64,000 nucleotides of DNA from Microbacterium lemovicicum. Its GTDB lineage: Bacteria > Actinomycetota > Actinomycetes > Actinomycetales > Microbacteriaceae. Under the pieces are notes generated by a model. It did not search any database. It was given only the letters and a program-made list of their open reading frames with translations, and was not told the DNA's origin. Positions 24,781 through 36,752 of the stretch are shown here, piece by piece; the stretch's first letter is position 1; the number at the start of each line of letters is the position of its first letter. The stretch lies in contig NZ_CP031423.1 of assembly GCF_003991875.1 (NCBI RefSeq), forward strand, positions 806,001 through 870,000, in the 5' to 3' direction. The translations under genes were made by a program, and so were the position numbers.

Positions 24781-24786
24781 ATCCTA
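24781..24786 (-). promoter_or_regulatory. -10 element (TAGGAT), leaderless layout
   Basis: TAGGAT GAACGC ATG on the minus strand: exactly 6 nt separate the hexamer from the start of the metallopeptidase-like gene. Confidence 0.5.
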
Positions 24787-24790
24787 GATC

Positions 24791-25022
24791 CGGCGCGGCC
24801 TCCCCGGCGGGCACCTCCGCCGCGCGGTTCGACCTCCGCCGCGCGGTCCGCCCTGTGCAGGATGACGGAGATGTGCAGGATGCCGGACCACCCGTGCCCG
24901 CAGCATCCGTCATCGTGCACGTCTCCGCGTTCGTGCGCGTCTCCGCGATCGTGCACGTCTCCGCGTTCATGCGCATCCCCGGCGCTGGCGACAACCGGCG
25001 CGGCCTCCCCGGAGGGTACCTC
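24791..25022. repeat. Cluster of short direct repeats between divergent genes
   Basis: Three tandem 18-bp units (GTGCACGTCTCCGCGTTC and close variants) occupy 24915-24968, with a fourth decayed start. A 27-bp segment beginning CGGCGCGGCCTCCCCGG occurs at 24791-24817 and again at 24996-25022 with two mismatches. CCTCCGCCGCGCGGT is repeated near 24814-24846, and TGTGCAGGATG is repeated near 24856-24882. The block fills most of the 261-bp gap between the metallopeptidase-like gene and DUF3499 and contains no convincing gene. Confidence 0.75.
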
Positions 25023-25035
25023 TGCGGCGACTAGC

Positions 25036-25248
25036 ATGACGACGATGCGCGAGAGACTCTGTTCCAAGGTGGCGTGCGCCCGCGAGGCCGTCACGACGCT
25101 CACCTTCGACTACGAAGACCAGATGGCCGCGCTCGGTCCGCTGGGTGCGGGCGACGATCCGCACGCTCACGACCTGTGCGCGATCCACACCGATCGGCTC
25201 TCCGTTCCGCGCGGCTGGATGGTCGTCCGCCACGAGACGGTGCGCTGA
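25036..25248 (+). CDS. DUF3499 family protein
   Basis: The 70-residue protein matches the core of actinobacterial DUF3499 proteins (Rv3259 family). It has CSKVAC (C9, C14), an ATLTFDY-like strand (VTTLTFDYEDQMAALGPLG), then HDLCAIHTDRLSVPRGW with C48 and H51. The two pairs could form a small zinc site. Function is unknown. ATG 25036 is used; ATG 25045 is three codons in. It follows a repeat-rich gap and precedes ahcY by 83 bp. Confidence 0.85.
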   Translation: MTTMRERLCSKVACAREAVTTLTFDYEDQMAALGPLGAGDDPHAHDLCAIHTDRLSVPRGWMVVRHETVR

Positions 25249-25331
25249 GCCGCACCCGCTGACCCGCACGCTCGGACGTTTCGCGGCGTCATCCGGGGCC
25301 CGGTGTCGCGCCGCGGTGGGAGGATGGCGGC

Positions 25332-26792
25332 ATGACGACCACCTCCGTCTCCACCAGGATCGATTTCGACGTCGCCGACCTCCGCCTCGCCGAGGCCGGG
25401 CGCCATCAGCTCCGCCTCGCGGAGAACGAGATGCCGGGGCTCATGGCCCTGCGCCGCGAGTTCGCCGCGACGCAGCCGCTTGCGGGCGCGCGCATCGCGG
25501 GCTCGCTGCACATGACGGTGCAGACCGCCGTGCTCATCGAGACGCTCGTGGCGCTGGGCGCGCAGGTGCGCTGGGCGAGCTGCAACATCTTCAGCACCCA
25601 GGACGAGGCCGCCGCGGCCGTCGTCGTCGGCGACGGCACGCCGGACGACCCGCGCGGCGTGCCGGTGTTCGCCTGGAAGGGCGAGACCCTCGAAGAGTAC
25701 TGGCGCTGCACCGAGCGCATCTTCGACTGGTCGGCGGAGGGCTCCGACGGCCCGACGCTCATCCTCGACGACGGCGGCGACGCCACGCTGCTCGTGCACA
25801 AGGGCGTCGAATTCGAGAAGTCGGGGAGGGTTCCGGATGCCGCACCCGGCGATTCGCGGGAGTACGGCGTCATCCTCGACACCCTGCGACGCAGCCTCGC
25901 GTCCGATGCGCAGCGCTGGACACGCGTGGCCGCCGGGCTCGTCGGCGTGACGGAGGAGACGACCACCGGCGTGCACCGCCTGTACGAGCTGGCCGCGTCA
26001 GGCGAGCTGCTCTTCCCGGCGATCAACGTCAACGACTCGGTCACCAAGTCGAAGTTCGACAACAAGTACGGCATCCGCCACTCCCTGCCCGACGGTCTCA
26101 ACCGCGCCACCGACGTGCTGATCGGCGGCAAGGTCGTGTTCGTCTGCGGCTACGGCGATGTCGGCAAGGGCGCCGCGGAGGCGCTTCGCGGACAGGGCGC
26201 CCGCGTCATCGTGGGCGAGGTCGACCCCATCTGCGCGCTGCAGGCCGCGATGGACGGCTACCAGGTCGTGCCGCTGGACGACGTGATCGGCGACGTCGAC
26301 ATCGTCGTGACGGGCACAGGCAACACGGACGTCGTGACCGTCGAGCACCTCCAGGGACTCAAGCACCTCGCCATCGTCGCCAACGTCGGCCACTTCGACG
26401 ACGAGATCGACATGGCGGGGCTCGCGGCGATCCCCGGGGTCGAATCGGTGGAGATCAAGCCGCAGGTGCACGAGTGGCGCCTGCCGTCGGGGCGCAGCAT
26501 CCTCGTCCTCAGCGAGGGCCGGCTCATGAACCTGGGCAACGCGACCGGGCACCCGTCGTTCGTCATGAGCGCCTCGTTCACCAACCAGGTGCTCGCGCAG
26601 ATCGAGCTGCACGCCAACCTGGCCGCCTACCCGGTCGGCGTGCACGTGCTGCCCAAGGCGCTCGATGAGAAGGTCGCCCGTCTGCACCTCGACGCGCTCG
26701 GCGTGAAGCTCACCACCCTGACGACGGCGCAGGCGGCCTACATCGGCGTACCGGTGGACGGTCCGTTCAAGCTCGACCACTACCGCTACTGA
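25332..26792 (+). CDS. ahcY: Adenosylhomocysteinase
   Basis: The enzyme hydrolyses S-adenosylhomocysteine to adenosine and homocysteine, recycling the product of SAM-dependent methylation. The 486-residue protein has [27 protein letters not shown] (catalytic His near 60), [32 protein letters not shown] (Lys and Asp of the active site), the NAD-binding [19 protein letters not shown] near residue 270 and the C-terminal KLDHYRY that completes the cofactor site of the partner subunit. Length and termini are canonical. A GAGGAT hexamer is 6 nt before the ATG, a weak version of the leaderless layout seen elsewhere. Confidence 0.97.
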   Translation: MTTTSVSTRIDFDVADLRLAEAGRHQLRLAENEMPGLMALRREFAATQPLAGARIAGSLHMTVQTAVLIETLVALGAQVRWASCNIFSTQDEAAAAVVVGDGTPDDPRGVPVFAWKGETLEEYWRCTERIFDWSAEGSDGPTLILDDGGDATLLVHKGVEFEKSGRVPDAAPGDSREYGVILDTLRRSLASDAQRWTRVAAGLVGVTEETTTGVHRLYELAASGELLFPAINVNDSVTKSKFDNKYGIRHSLPDGLNRATDVLIGGKVVFVCGYGDVGKGAAEALRGQGARVIVGEVDPICALQAAMDGYQVVPLDDVIGDVDIVVTGTGNTDVVTVEHLQGLKHLAIVANVGHFDDEIDMAGLAAIPGVESVEIKPQVHEWRLPSGRSILVLSEGRLMNLGNATGHPSFVMSASFTNQVLAQIELHANLAAYPVGVHVLPKALDEKVARLHLDALGVKLTTLTTAQAAYIGVPVDGPFKLDHYRY

Positions 26793-26802
26793 CGGCGGCG
26801 GC

Positions 26803-27663
26803 TCAGCGCTCGGGATAGCCCCGGGGGCCGTCGGGCGCGCCGGCGACGAGCCGGTCGACGCGGCGTTCCTCCAGCTCGAGGGCGCGCAGCTCGCGGTCGT
26901 GCCGCACCGCGGCGACGCCGCGCAGCAGCAGCTCCGGGTCGACGGCGGGCACGGGGGAGACGAGCTCGCGCACCTCGGAGGCGAGGGATGCCGCGACCCG
27001 CGCCCGCGCAGAGGGCTCCATGCTCTCCGCCTGGCGCACGAACTGCGCGATGCGGCGGGCCAGGCGGTCGGGGAGGCGCGCGACGTCGGCGACGTCGGCC
27101 CAGACGGCGAGCGCGGGCGGGGCGCCCGGGGCGGGCGGCGGGAGCTTCGGCGCGCGCGTGCGCTCGGCGTAGGTGCCGGCCAGGAGATCGCCCAGGCGCT
27201 GCGCCCGCGGCGTCAGCGCGCCGACGACCCCCGCCACGGCGCCGAGGGTGAACCACAGCTCGAAGACGCCGACGAGCGCCCGGATGAACGCCTGACGGAA
27301 GCCGGAGGCCCCGCCGTCGGCGCGGACGATCCGCGCACCCACGGCGAGCCGTCCCAGGCTCCGGCCGCGCGTCGCCGTCTCGACGGTGGTGGGCACGACC
27401 ACGGTGACGATCACCAGCATCGTGATCGAGAGGATCGGGAACAGCGCGGGGTCTATGGCGCCCTGCGAGGCGAGCCAGGTGGCGACGAGCGCGAACAGGA
27501 GGAAGGCGCCCGCGCCCACCGCCATGTCGATGAGCACGCCGAGCGCGCGGAGGAAGAAGCCGACGGGCTGAACGTCGAGCGCGACGGCCTCGCCGGTGAG
27601 GATCTCGTCCTGCGCCAGCTCCACCCGGATCGCGCCGGCGGGCGTGGTGGCGTCGGACGGCAT
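26803..27663 (-). CDS. RDD family membrane protein
   Basis: The 286-residue protein begins with GEAVALDVQPVGFFLRALGVLIDM, where the first helix carries the Arg and Asp of the RDD family, followed by helices around residues 45-65, 70-95 and 135-165 and the second signature RGRSLGRLAVGARIVRADGG. The C-terminal third is soluble and charged. RDD proteins are small transporters or accessory membrane proteins of unclear function. It is paired with a divergent SpoIIM gene only 16 bp away, as in the Rv3694c/Rv3695 pair of mycobacteria. It ends 10 bp from the convergent ahcY stop. Confidence 0.88.
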   Translation of the reverse strand: MPSDATTPAGAIRVELAQDEILTGEAVALDVQPVGFFLRALGVLIDMAVGAGAFLLFALVATWLASQGAIDPALFPILSITMLVIVTVVVPTTVETATRGRSLGRLAVGARIVRADGGASGFRQAFIRALVGVFELWFTLGAVAGVVGALTPRAQRLGDLLAGTYAERTRAPKLPPPAPGAPPALAVWADVADVARLPDRLARRIAQFVRQAESMEPSARARVAASLASEVRELVSPVPAVDPELLLRGVAAVRHDRELRALELEERRVDRLVAGAPDGPRGYPER

Positions 27664-27679
27664 GCGTACAGTTAACCAA
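27664..27679. promoter_or_regulatory. 16-bp divergent start-to-start region with overlapping -10 elements
   Basis: Only 16 bp separate the ATGs of the RDD and SpoIIM genes. On the plus strand TACAGT (27667-27672) is 7 nt before ATG 27680. On the minus strand TTAACT (27670-27675) is 6 nt before ATG 27663. There is no room for ribosome sites, so both mRNAs are probably leaderless and compete for one overlapping core. Confidence 0.5.
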
Positions 27680-28675
27680 ATGGACCTCGACGCCCTCACC
27701 GCCGCCCGGCGGGAGGAGTGGGCCCGCCTCGACGAACTGGGCCGGCGCCGCCGCCTGACCGGCCGCGAGGTCGATGAGCTGGTGGCCCGCTACCGCTCCG
27801 CGTCCGCCGATCTGGCCGACATCAAGACGTCCGCCGGTCGCACCCTGCAGGGCGATCACGTCTCCACCCTGCTCGCGCAGGCCCGGCTGCGCCTGACCGG
27901 CGCGGGCGACGACGGCCTCCGCCGGCTGCCGCGGTTCTTCCTCCTTCAGCTGCCTGCGGCGCTCTACCGCGTGCGGTGGACGACGCTCATCATCGCGGCG
28001 GGGTTCGCGGCCGTGGCATCCCTCGTCGCCGTCTGGATCTCGCAGGACCCCCTCCTGGTCGCCTCGCTCGGCGCCGAGGCGCAGCTGCAGGACTACGTCG
28101 ACAACCGCTTCACGCAGTACTACAGCGAGGACCCCGCCGCCGTCTTCGCCGGAACGGTGTGGACGAACAACGCGTGGATCGCGGCGCAGTGCGTGCTGTT
28201 CGGCATCACCGGCGTCTGGCCGGTGATGGTGCTCGTGCAGAACGCCATCGGCATCGGCACGACCGCGGCCGTGATGACCGCCTTCGACCGCGGGGACGTC
28301 TTCCTGCTCTACATCGCCCCGCACGGATTGCTCGAGCTGACCTGCATCTTCGTCGCGGGCGCGGCGGGACTCCACATCTTCTGGGCGTGGGTCGCTCCCG
28401 GAGCCCGCTCCCGCGGCGAGGCGCTCGCGCAGGAGGGCCGATCCCTCGCGACGGTGGCGATCGGCCTCGTGCTGGCGCTCGCCCTCTCCGGCGTCGTGGA
28501 GGGCTTCGTCACACCCCAGCCCTGGCCGTGGCCGGTCAAGATCGGGCTCGGGGCGCTCGCCCTCGGCGTCTTCCTCTTCTACATGCTCGTGGTCGGCCGC
28601 CGTGCGCACCGTCGCGGCGAAACGGGAGACCTGACCGAATACGAGGCGGGCACACCGCGCCTCGTCGCCGGCTGA
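27680..28675 (+). CDS. SpoIIM/DUF95 family membrane protein
   Basis: The 331-residue protein has a soluble alpha-helical N-terminus (EWARLDELGRRRRLTGREVDELVARYRSAS) and then about six helices with the stage II sporulation protein M signature: TNNAWIAAQCVLFGITGVWPVMVLVQNAIGIG and APHGLLELTCIFVAGAAGLHIFWAWV. In bacilli SpoIIM helps engulfment; in non-sporulating actinobacteria the family occurs with RDD, MoxR, DUF58 and DUF4129 genes, suggesting a conserved membrane process. Here those partners lie 4 kb away beyond furA-katG-aquaporin. The start is fixed by the very short divergent gap. Confidence 0.88.
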   Translation: MDLDALTAARREEWARLDELGRRRRLTGREVDELVARYRSASADLADIKTSAGRTLQGDHVSTLLAQARLRLTGAGDDGLRRLPRFFLLQLPAALYRVRWTTLIIAAGFAAVASLVAVWISQDPLLVASLGAEAQLQDYVDNRFTQYYSEDPAAVFAGTVWTNNAWIAAQCVLFGITGVWPVMVLVQNAIGIGTTAAVMTAFDRGDVFLLYIAPHGLLELTCIFVAGAAGLHIFWAWVAPGARSRGEALAQEGRSLATVAIGLVLALALSGVVEGFVTPQPWPWPVKIGLGALALGVFLFYMLVVGRRAHRRGETGDLTEYEAGTPRLVAG

Positions 28676-28733
28676 CCGACCAGCGGCACAGGCTCCGGTC
28701 ATCCGGTGTTCATCGTGTTCTCACGGGACGTTT

Positions 28734-28764
28734 TTTTGAACTGTTCAAAATAAGCCGATACCCT
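28734..28764 (+). promoter_or_regulatory. furA promoter with Fur-type box
   Basis: TTGAAC (28736-28741), 17 bp, TACCCT (28759-28764) and then exactly 6 nt to ATG 28771 form a leaderless-type promoter. The perfect 8-1-8 inverted repeat TTTTGAACTGTTCAAAA (28734-28750) covers the -35, so bound FurA would exclude RNA polymerase. The AT-rich repeat stands out from the GC-rich surroundings. Autoregulation of furA-katG by FurA is established in mycobacteria; that this repeat is the box here is inferred. Confidence 0.8.
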
Positions 28765-28770
28765 GAGGTG

Positions 28771-29271
28771 ATGGAACTCGGAGACGCGGAACACGGCGAC
28801 ACGGCCTCGGCCGCGCTGCTGCGGAGCGCCGGGCTGCGGGTCACCTCGCCCCGGCACGCCGTCATCGAGGCCCTCCGGGAGAGGGCGCACGCGAGCGCCG
28901 AGGAGCTGTTCGCGCACGTCGCACGCCACCGTCCCGAGACGAGCCTGCAGTCGGTGTACAACGCGCTGGGTGACTTCGTGGATGCCGGTCTCGTGCGTCG
29001 CATCGAGCCCGCCGGCCGTCCGCGCCTGTATGAGCTGCGCGTCGGCGACAACCACCATCACGCGGTCTGCACGTCGTGCGGCGCCGTCGCCGACATCGAG
29101 TGCGCGACCGGCGTCGCGCCGTGCCTGGTGCCCGCCGACACCGCCGGTTTCGTCATCCGCACGGCGGAGGTCACCTACTGGGGCCTCTGCTCCGCGTGCG
29201 CCGTCCGCGCGGCCCGTCCCGCCGAGGATGCGGTCCTCGCCGACACCGCACCCGCCTCCGACCGCCACTGA
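28771..29271 (+). CDS. furA: Fur family transcriptional regulator, FurA/CatR type
   Basis: The 166-residue protein has a winged-helix domain (LLRSAGLRVTSPRHAVIEALRE, HASAEELFAHVA, TSLQSVYNALGDFVDAGLVRRIE) and a C-terminal dimerisation domain with HHHAVCTSCG around residues 94-101 and CSAC near 145, the cysteines of a structural zinc site. FurA/CatR proteins repress katG and lose DNA binding on oxidation. It sits 31 bp upstream of katG, as in mycobacteria and Streptomyces. A Fur-type inverted repeat overlaps its promoter. The last 20 residues are a poorly conserved acidic/Ala tail. Confidence 0.93.
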   Translation: MELGDAEHGDTASAALLRSAGLRVTSPRHAVIEALRERAHASAEELFAHVARHRPETSLQSVYNALGDFVDAGLVRRIEPAGRPRLYELRVGDNHHHAVCTSCGAVADIECATGVAPCLVPADTAGFVIRTAEVTYWGLCSACAVRAARPAEDAVLADTAPASDRH

Positions 29272-29281
29272 CCACCTCTGA

Positions 29282-31615
<2,334 letters not shown>

Positions 31616-31626
31616 TCCCCCTCTGA

Positions 31627-31668
31627 ACGACGAAGCCCGCCCCGGTGCCCCGGGGCGGGCTTCGTCGT
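31627..31668. terminator. Bidirectional terminator between katG and the aquaporin gene
   Basis: A perfect 19-bp stem (left arm starting ACGACGAAGCCCGCCCC) with a 4-nt TGCC loop lies between the convergent stops at 31615 and 31680. It is one of the strongest hairpins in the window. Confidence 0.88.
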
Positions 31669-31679
31669 GCGACCCGGCG

Positions 31680-32468
31680 TCAGTCGACGCGCGCCTCGGA
31701 CTGCAGCGGCGGCAGGTCGACCGTCTCGAACAGGGCGCGGTGCAGCCATCCGGCCAGCAGGCCGCCCACGACCGGGAAGACCAGGAAGACCCACAGCTGC
31801 GACAGCGCGTCGATGCCGCCGTAGAGTGCGGTCGCCAGGCTGCGGGCGGGGTTGACGGAGGTGTTGTCGATCGGGATCGAGGCGAGGTGGATCGCGACGA
31901 GCGTGAGGCCGATCGACAGGCCCGCCACGGTGCCGTTGCCGCGCTTGGTGTGGGTCACGCCGAGGATCACGAGCACGAAGATCGCGGTGAAGAGCACCTC
32001 CGCGATGATCGCCGCCCCGAGGCCGAAGCCGCCGGGGGAGGAGGCGCCGTAGCCGTTGCTGGCGAATCCGCCGTCCTGCGCGGTGGCGAGCCAGTCGCCG
32101 GGCCCGAACAGGCCGATCAGCACGAGCAGGGTGGTGCCGACGGCGCCGCCGACGAACTGGGCGACGATGTAGGCGGGCGCGTTCTTCCAGCTGAAGCGGC
32201 CGGCGGCGGCGAGGCCGAGGGTGACGGCGGGGTTGAAGTGGCCGCCGGAGATGTTGCCCCAGGCGTAGATGCCGGCCATGAGGGTGAGGCCGAAGGCGAG
32301 CGAGACCCCGACGAACCCGACGCCGAGCGGGGTGCCGTTGTCGGCGAGGCCGAAGGTCGCGGCGAACAGGGCGGTTCCGATGGAGCCGAAGACGAGGAGG
32401 AAGGTGCCGAGGGCTTCGGCGGCGAGCTTGGTGACCGTGGTGGGCGGGGTGACGAGGGTGTCCGACAT
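31680..32468 (-). CDS. Aquaporin (MIP family, AqpZ-like)
   Basis: The 262-residue channel has six membrane helices and the two NPA half-helix loops, GGHFNPAVT and SVNPARS, the latter with the selectivity-filter Arg. EALGTFLLVFGSIGTALFA is the usual first helix with its conserved Glu. Small residues around the filter suggest a water-type AqpZ pore, but glycerol or peroxide transport cannot be ruled out. Placement directly beside katG, convergent over a shared terminator, makes peroxide permeation an attractive guess. The ATG follows GGAAAGGAC seven nt upstream. Confidence 0.9.
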   Translation of the reverse strand: MSDTLVTPPTTVTKLAAEALGTFLLVFGSIGTALFAATFGLADNGTPLGVGFVGVSLAFGLTLMAGIYAWGNISGGHFNPAVTLGLAAAGRFSWKNAPAYIVAQFVGGAVGTTLLVLIGLFGPGDWLATAQDGGFASNGYGASSPGGFGLGAAIIAEVLFTAIFVLVILGVTHTKRGNGTVAGLSIGLTLVAIHLASIPIDNTSVNPARSLATALYGGIDALSQLWVFLVFPVVGGLLAGWLHRALFETVDLPPLQSEARVD

Positions 32469-32635
32469 GAGGCGTCCTTTCCGGGTGTGCTGAGACGGTA
32501 TCGCGCGGCACCGGAGCCTCCCAGCTGATTCGACGACGGTGCCCGGATCTGAGCGAGGACGTCACGTCCCGGCAACGCGGGCGTCGCACGACGTTCTCAT
32601 CCACGGCCCCGGCGGCCCCGACGGCCCCGTCGCCG

Positions 32636-33943
32636 TCACAGGCGCCCGGTGGCCTTGAGCGCGAGGTAGCGGTCGGCGATCCGCGGGGGCAGCGCCTCAG
32701 GCGTGTCGGCGATCGCATCCGCTCCGCCGCGGGCGAGCGCGTCGGCCACGCGGCGGGCGTCGCGGAGGCTCCGTTCCGCGGATGCCGCGCGGTAGACCTC
32801 GTCGCTGGTGCCGCGCTGGGCGGCGATGTCGTGCAGCCGGGTGTCGGTCGCCGTGCCGACGACGACGTGCCCGGCGCGGCCGAGGGCGGCGAGCGAGCCC
32901 AGCAGGCCCCGAGCCGATTCGGGCGCGTCCTGCGCGGTCAGGATGACGACGAGGGCCGGACGCGAGGCGAGTGTGCGCACCTGGGCGAAGGCGGCATCCC
33001 AGTCGGTGTCGATGAGCTGCGGCTCGACCGGGGCCATCGCGTCCACGAGCGCCGGCAGGAGCGCGGTGCCGTCGACGCCGGTGACGCGCGCCCGCACCAC
33101 CCGGTCGAACATGACGAGGTGAACATGATCGCCCGCGCGGGCGGCGAGGGCGGACAGGAGCAGCGCCGCCTCCATCGCGGCATCGAGTCGCACGCCGTCG
33201 CCGACACGGGCGGCGCTGGTGCGGCCGGTGTCGATGAGGATCACGACGTGCCGATCCCGCTCGGGCCGCCACGTCCGCAGCATCGTGCTGCCCGCGCGGG
33301 CGGTCGCCCGCCAGTCGATGGAGCGCACGTCGTCGCCGCGCACGTATTCACGCAGCGAGTCGAACTCGGTGCCCTGTCCGCGCACCTGCACGCTCGTGCT
33401 GCCGTCGAGCTCGCGCAGGCGCGCCAGCCGGGACGGGAGATGCCGGCGCGACGCGAAGGGAGGGAGCACCCGCACGACGCCCCGCGACTCGATGCGCGCC
33501 TGCCGTCCGGCCAGGCCCAGCGGACCCTGCGCACGGATGACGACGAAGCCGCTGGACAGCTCGCCGCGGCGCCGCGGCACCAGCGGCACCCGCAGGCGCC
33601 GGCGCTCGCCGGCGGGCACGTCGAGGTGCATCCGCTCCGCGGGCGCGCCGGCCGTGGGCTGCCAGGCGTCGCGCACCTGGCCCCGCAGGCGACGCGGTCC
33701 GGCGTTCGCGACGGTGAGGACCGTCTCGACCGGCTCGCCGAGCCGCACCCGCGTGGGCGCCGAGCGCTCGATGCGCGCGCGGCGCGGGTCGGCGGCGGCC
33801 GCGACATCCGCTCCTGCGATGATCGCGCACGCGAGCAGCCAGAGCGCGGCGGTCAGCCACGGGTCGACGCCCACTCCCGAGAGCACGACGACCGGCACGA
33901 CGCCGGCGGCGACGAGCAGGGGGAGGCGACCGGTGAGGTACAC
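32636..33943 (-). CDS. DUF58 domain protein
   Basis: The 435-residue protein has two N-terminal hydrophobic segments, a beta-rich region (RIERSAPTRVRLGEPVETVLTVANAG) and then the DUF58 core GTEFDSLREYVRGDDVRSIDWRATAR, followed by a von Willebrand A-like fold (HVVILIDTGRTSA, with a partial MIDAS). DUF58 proteins are encoded beside MoxR AAA+ ATPases and are thought to be their clients or adaptors. The start is GTG at 33943, six bp after the MoxR stop. The 167 bp beyond its stop towards the divergently oriented aquaporin promoter contain no gene. Confidence 0.9.
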   Translation of the reverse strand: MYLTGRLPLLVAAGVVPVVVLSGVGVDPWLTAALWLLACAIIAGADVAAAADPRRARIERSAPTRVRLGEPVETVLTVANAGPRRLRGQVRDAWQPTAGAPAERMHLDVPAGERRRLRVPLVPRRRGELSSGFVVIRAQGPLGLAGRQARIESRGVVRVLPPFASRRHLPSRLARLRELDGSTSVQVRGQGTEFDSLREYVRGDDVRSIDWRATARAGSTMLRTWRPERDRHVVILIDTGRTSAARVGDGVRLDAAMEAALLLSALAARAGDHVHLVMFDRVVRARVTGVDGTALLPALVDAMAPVEPQLIDTDWDAAFAQVRTLASRPALVVILTAQDAPESARGLLGSLAALGRAGHVVVGTATDTRLHDIAAQRGTSDEVYRAASAERSLRDARRVADALARGGADAIADTPEALPPRIADRYLALKATGRL

Positions 33944-33949
33944 GGCGGG

Positions 33950-34917
<968 letters not shown>

Positions 34918-34921
<4 letters not shown>

Positions 34922-36072
34922 GGGCGGTTCCTTTCGGGTCGCACGGCCGCCTGGACGGCGGTCTCCAGGTCGCGGAGGCTGTCGCTCAGGGCGAGAAGCT
35001 GCCGATCGTCGGCGGGGAGGTCATCGAAGAGGATGCCGCGGAGGCGGCTCCGATCGGCGCCGAGGCGGTCGGCCGCGGCGTCGGCGATCTCCGGAGCGGA
35101 GGCGGCGGGACCGAGGGCGAGCGTGCGGGCCAGGCGGCCCAGGGCGCCGATGCGGAGCTGGTCGGCGGAGTGGACGGCGTCCCGTGACCTGCCGTACAGC
35201 CGCGCGCGCCCCTCGGTGGTCTCCGACGCCCGCACCGTCACCGGGAGGCGCTCGGCCACGAGCGGACCGAAGCGTCGGCCGCGCCAGACGGCCGCCGCCA
35301 GCGCGGCGCCGAGCAGGAGCAGGATGGCGGGGGTGACCCATCCGGGGGTCAGCTCGCCGAGCGATGCACCGGACGCCCCGGCGTCGGCGTCGGCGATGCC
35401 GGGGACGAACCACACCAGCCGCGGCGTCGCGCCGAGGAGGTTCACGGCGAGCGCGGCGTTGCCGGAGGTCGCGAGGTGCTCGTTGGACAGCAGCGCCCGT
35501 CCGTCGACGGCCGTCACGTCCCCGGTGGTCAGCAGGGCGAAGGCGTCGCCGTCGACGGGGTAGCAGCCGTCGACGCCCCCGCCGGCGGAGAACACGTCGC
35601 CGGGTTCGATCGTGCCCGCCCGGCTGGCGGCCTCATCCTCGCAGCGCGGTTCGACGGAGCCTCCCGGCGCGACGCCGGTGGACCGCGACCCGGACAGCAG
35701 CAGCCTCAGGTCGCGCGAACTCGGGTCGATGAGCACGACGGAGGGCGCGGCGTCCGCCAGCGTCGTGAGGGTCTCGTCGGCGAGGTAGCGCGCATCGGCG
35801 ATCGCGAGCGTCGCAGAACCCTCCGACAGCGCACGAGAGGCTGTCGCCCGGTCGCGGGCCACCACGACGTCGACGCCGCGTTCGGCGAGGATGCGGGCGA
35901 GGGCACGACCGCCCTGGGGCGCGGCGGACTCGGGGTCGAGTGCGTCGCGCTGAGCCCGTTGACCGGCGCCGGAGATCACCGAGCCGAGAATGCCGACGAG
36001 CACCACCACCAGGCCGATCACGGTCCACGCGGCGACGGCGCGGCGGCGGGACGTGGGACGGACGTCGGTCAC
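34918..36072 (-). CDS. DUF4350 domain membrane protein
   Basis: The 384-residue protein has an N-terminal helix (VAAWTVIGLVVVLVGILGSVISG), an extracytoplasmic domain of Rossmann-like pattern (GGRALARILAERGVDVVVARD, ATLAIADARYL, PSVVLIDPS) that matches DUF4350, a second helix near residues 245-265 and a soluble charged C-terminus. It is a regular member of actinobacterial MoxR/DUF58 clusters. Start GTG 36072 overlaps the DUF4129 stop by 4 bp. Confidence 0.85.
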
Positions 36073-36752
36073 GACAGCGACCCCGACAGGGTCGCGGGGG
36101 TCAGGGGCGTCCGACGCTGCACGTCGTCGTCGACGGCGACGATCCGCTGGTACAGCTCGGCCGTGCCCGGTCGGCGAAGGTAGCGGACGTCGTCGAAGGC
36201 CGCAGCCGCGGAGTCGAGCTCGGCGGCCGCGTCGGGGAATGCGCGGGCGGCGGCGCGGGCGAAGCCGTGCACGGTCGTCCCCGGCGGCGCATCCACGACG
36301 CCCCGCTCGTCGAGCCCGCGGGCGAGCGCGCGGAAACGCAGCACCACGGCGTCCACCCACTCCCCGGCGGCGGCGCTCGCCTGCGCCTCCGCGCGCAGCT
36401 GCGCGGCCGTGCGCTCCTCGGCATCGCCGAACAGCTCGCCGGCCGGCACCGTACGGGAGCGCACGAGCGCGCGCGGTCGGCCCCAGATGAGGAGCGCGGC
36501 GACGACGAGCGCGATGAGGACCACGACGACGATCACGGCCAGCAGCGATCCCCATCCGCCCTCGACCTGTCCGTTGAACAGGTTCGCGAAGAAGTCCCCG
36601 ATCGCACGGGCGAGGCGGTCGATCGCCGTGGGCTCCGAGACGGCGTAGGACGGGTCGGTCAGCTCCTGCTCGGCCCACCGTCGCGCCTCATCCCCGTCGG
36701 GGGTCAGAGGGGGCGCGTCGAGGCCGAGGGGCGGCAGGAGCGTCACGATCAC
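36069..36752 (-). CDS. DUF4129 domain membrane protein
   Basis: The 227-residue protein has an amphipathic N-terminus, a single strong membrane helix (LLAVIVVVVLIALVVAALLIWG) and a cytoplasmic DUF4129 domain with AAGEWVDAVVLRFRALARGLDERGVVDAPPGTTVHGFA. The family is found with transglutaminase-like or MoxR/DUF58 genes and its function is unresolved. The GTG start overlaps the upstream gene's stop by 4 bp, and its own stop overlaps the DUF4350 start. Confidence 0.87.
   Translation of the reverse strand: MIVTLLPPLGLDAPPLTPDGDEARRWAEQELTDPSYAVSEPTAIDRLARAIGDFFANLFNGQVEGGWGSLLAVIVVVVLIALVVAALLIWGRPRALVRSRTVPAGELFGDAEERTAAQLRAEAQASAAAGEWVDAVVLRFRALARGLDERGVVDAPPGTTVHGFARAAARAFPDAAAELDSAAAAFDDVRYLRRPGTAELYQRIVAVDDDVQRRTPLTPATLSGSLS

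Noticed and set aside
24915..24968. 18-bp tandem repeats as a coding repeat
   Set aside because: They lie in the gap between divergent genes and none of the frames through them has a supported start or homology.
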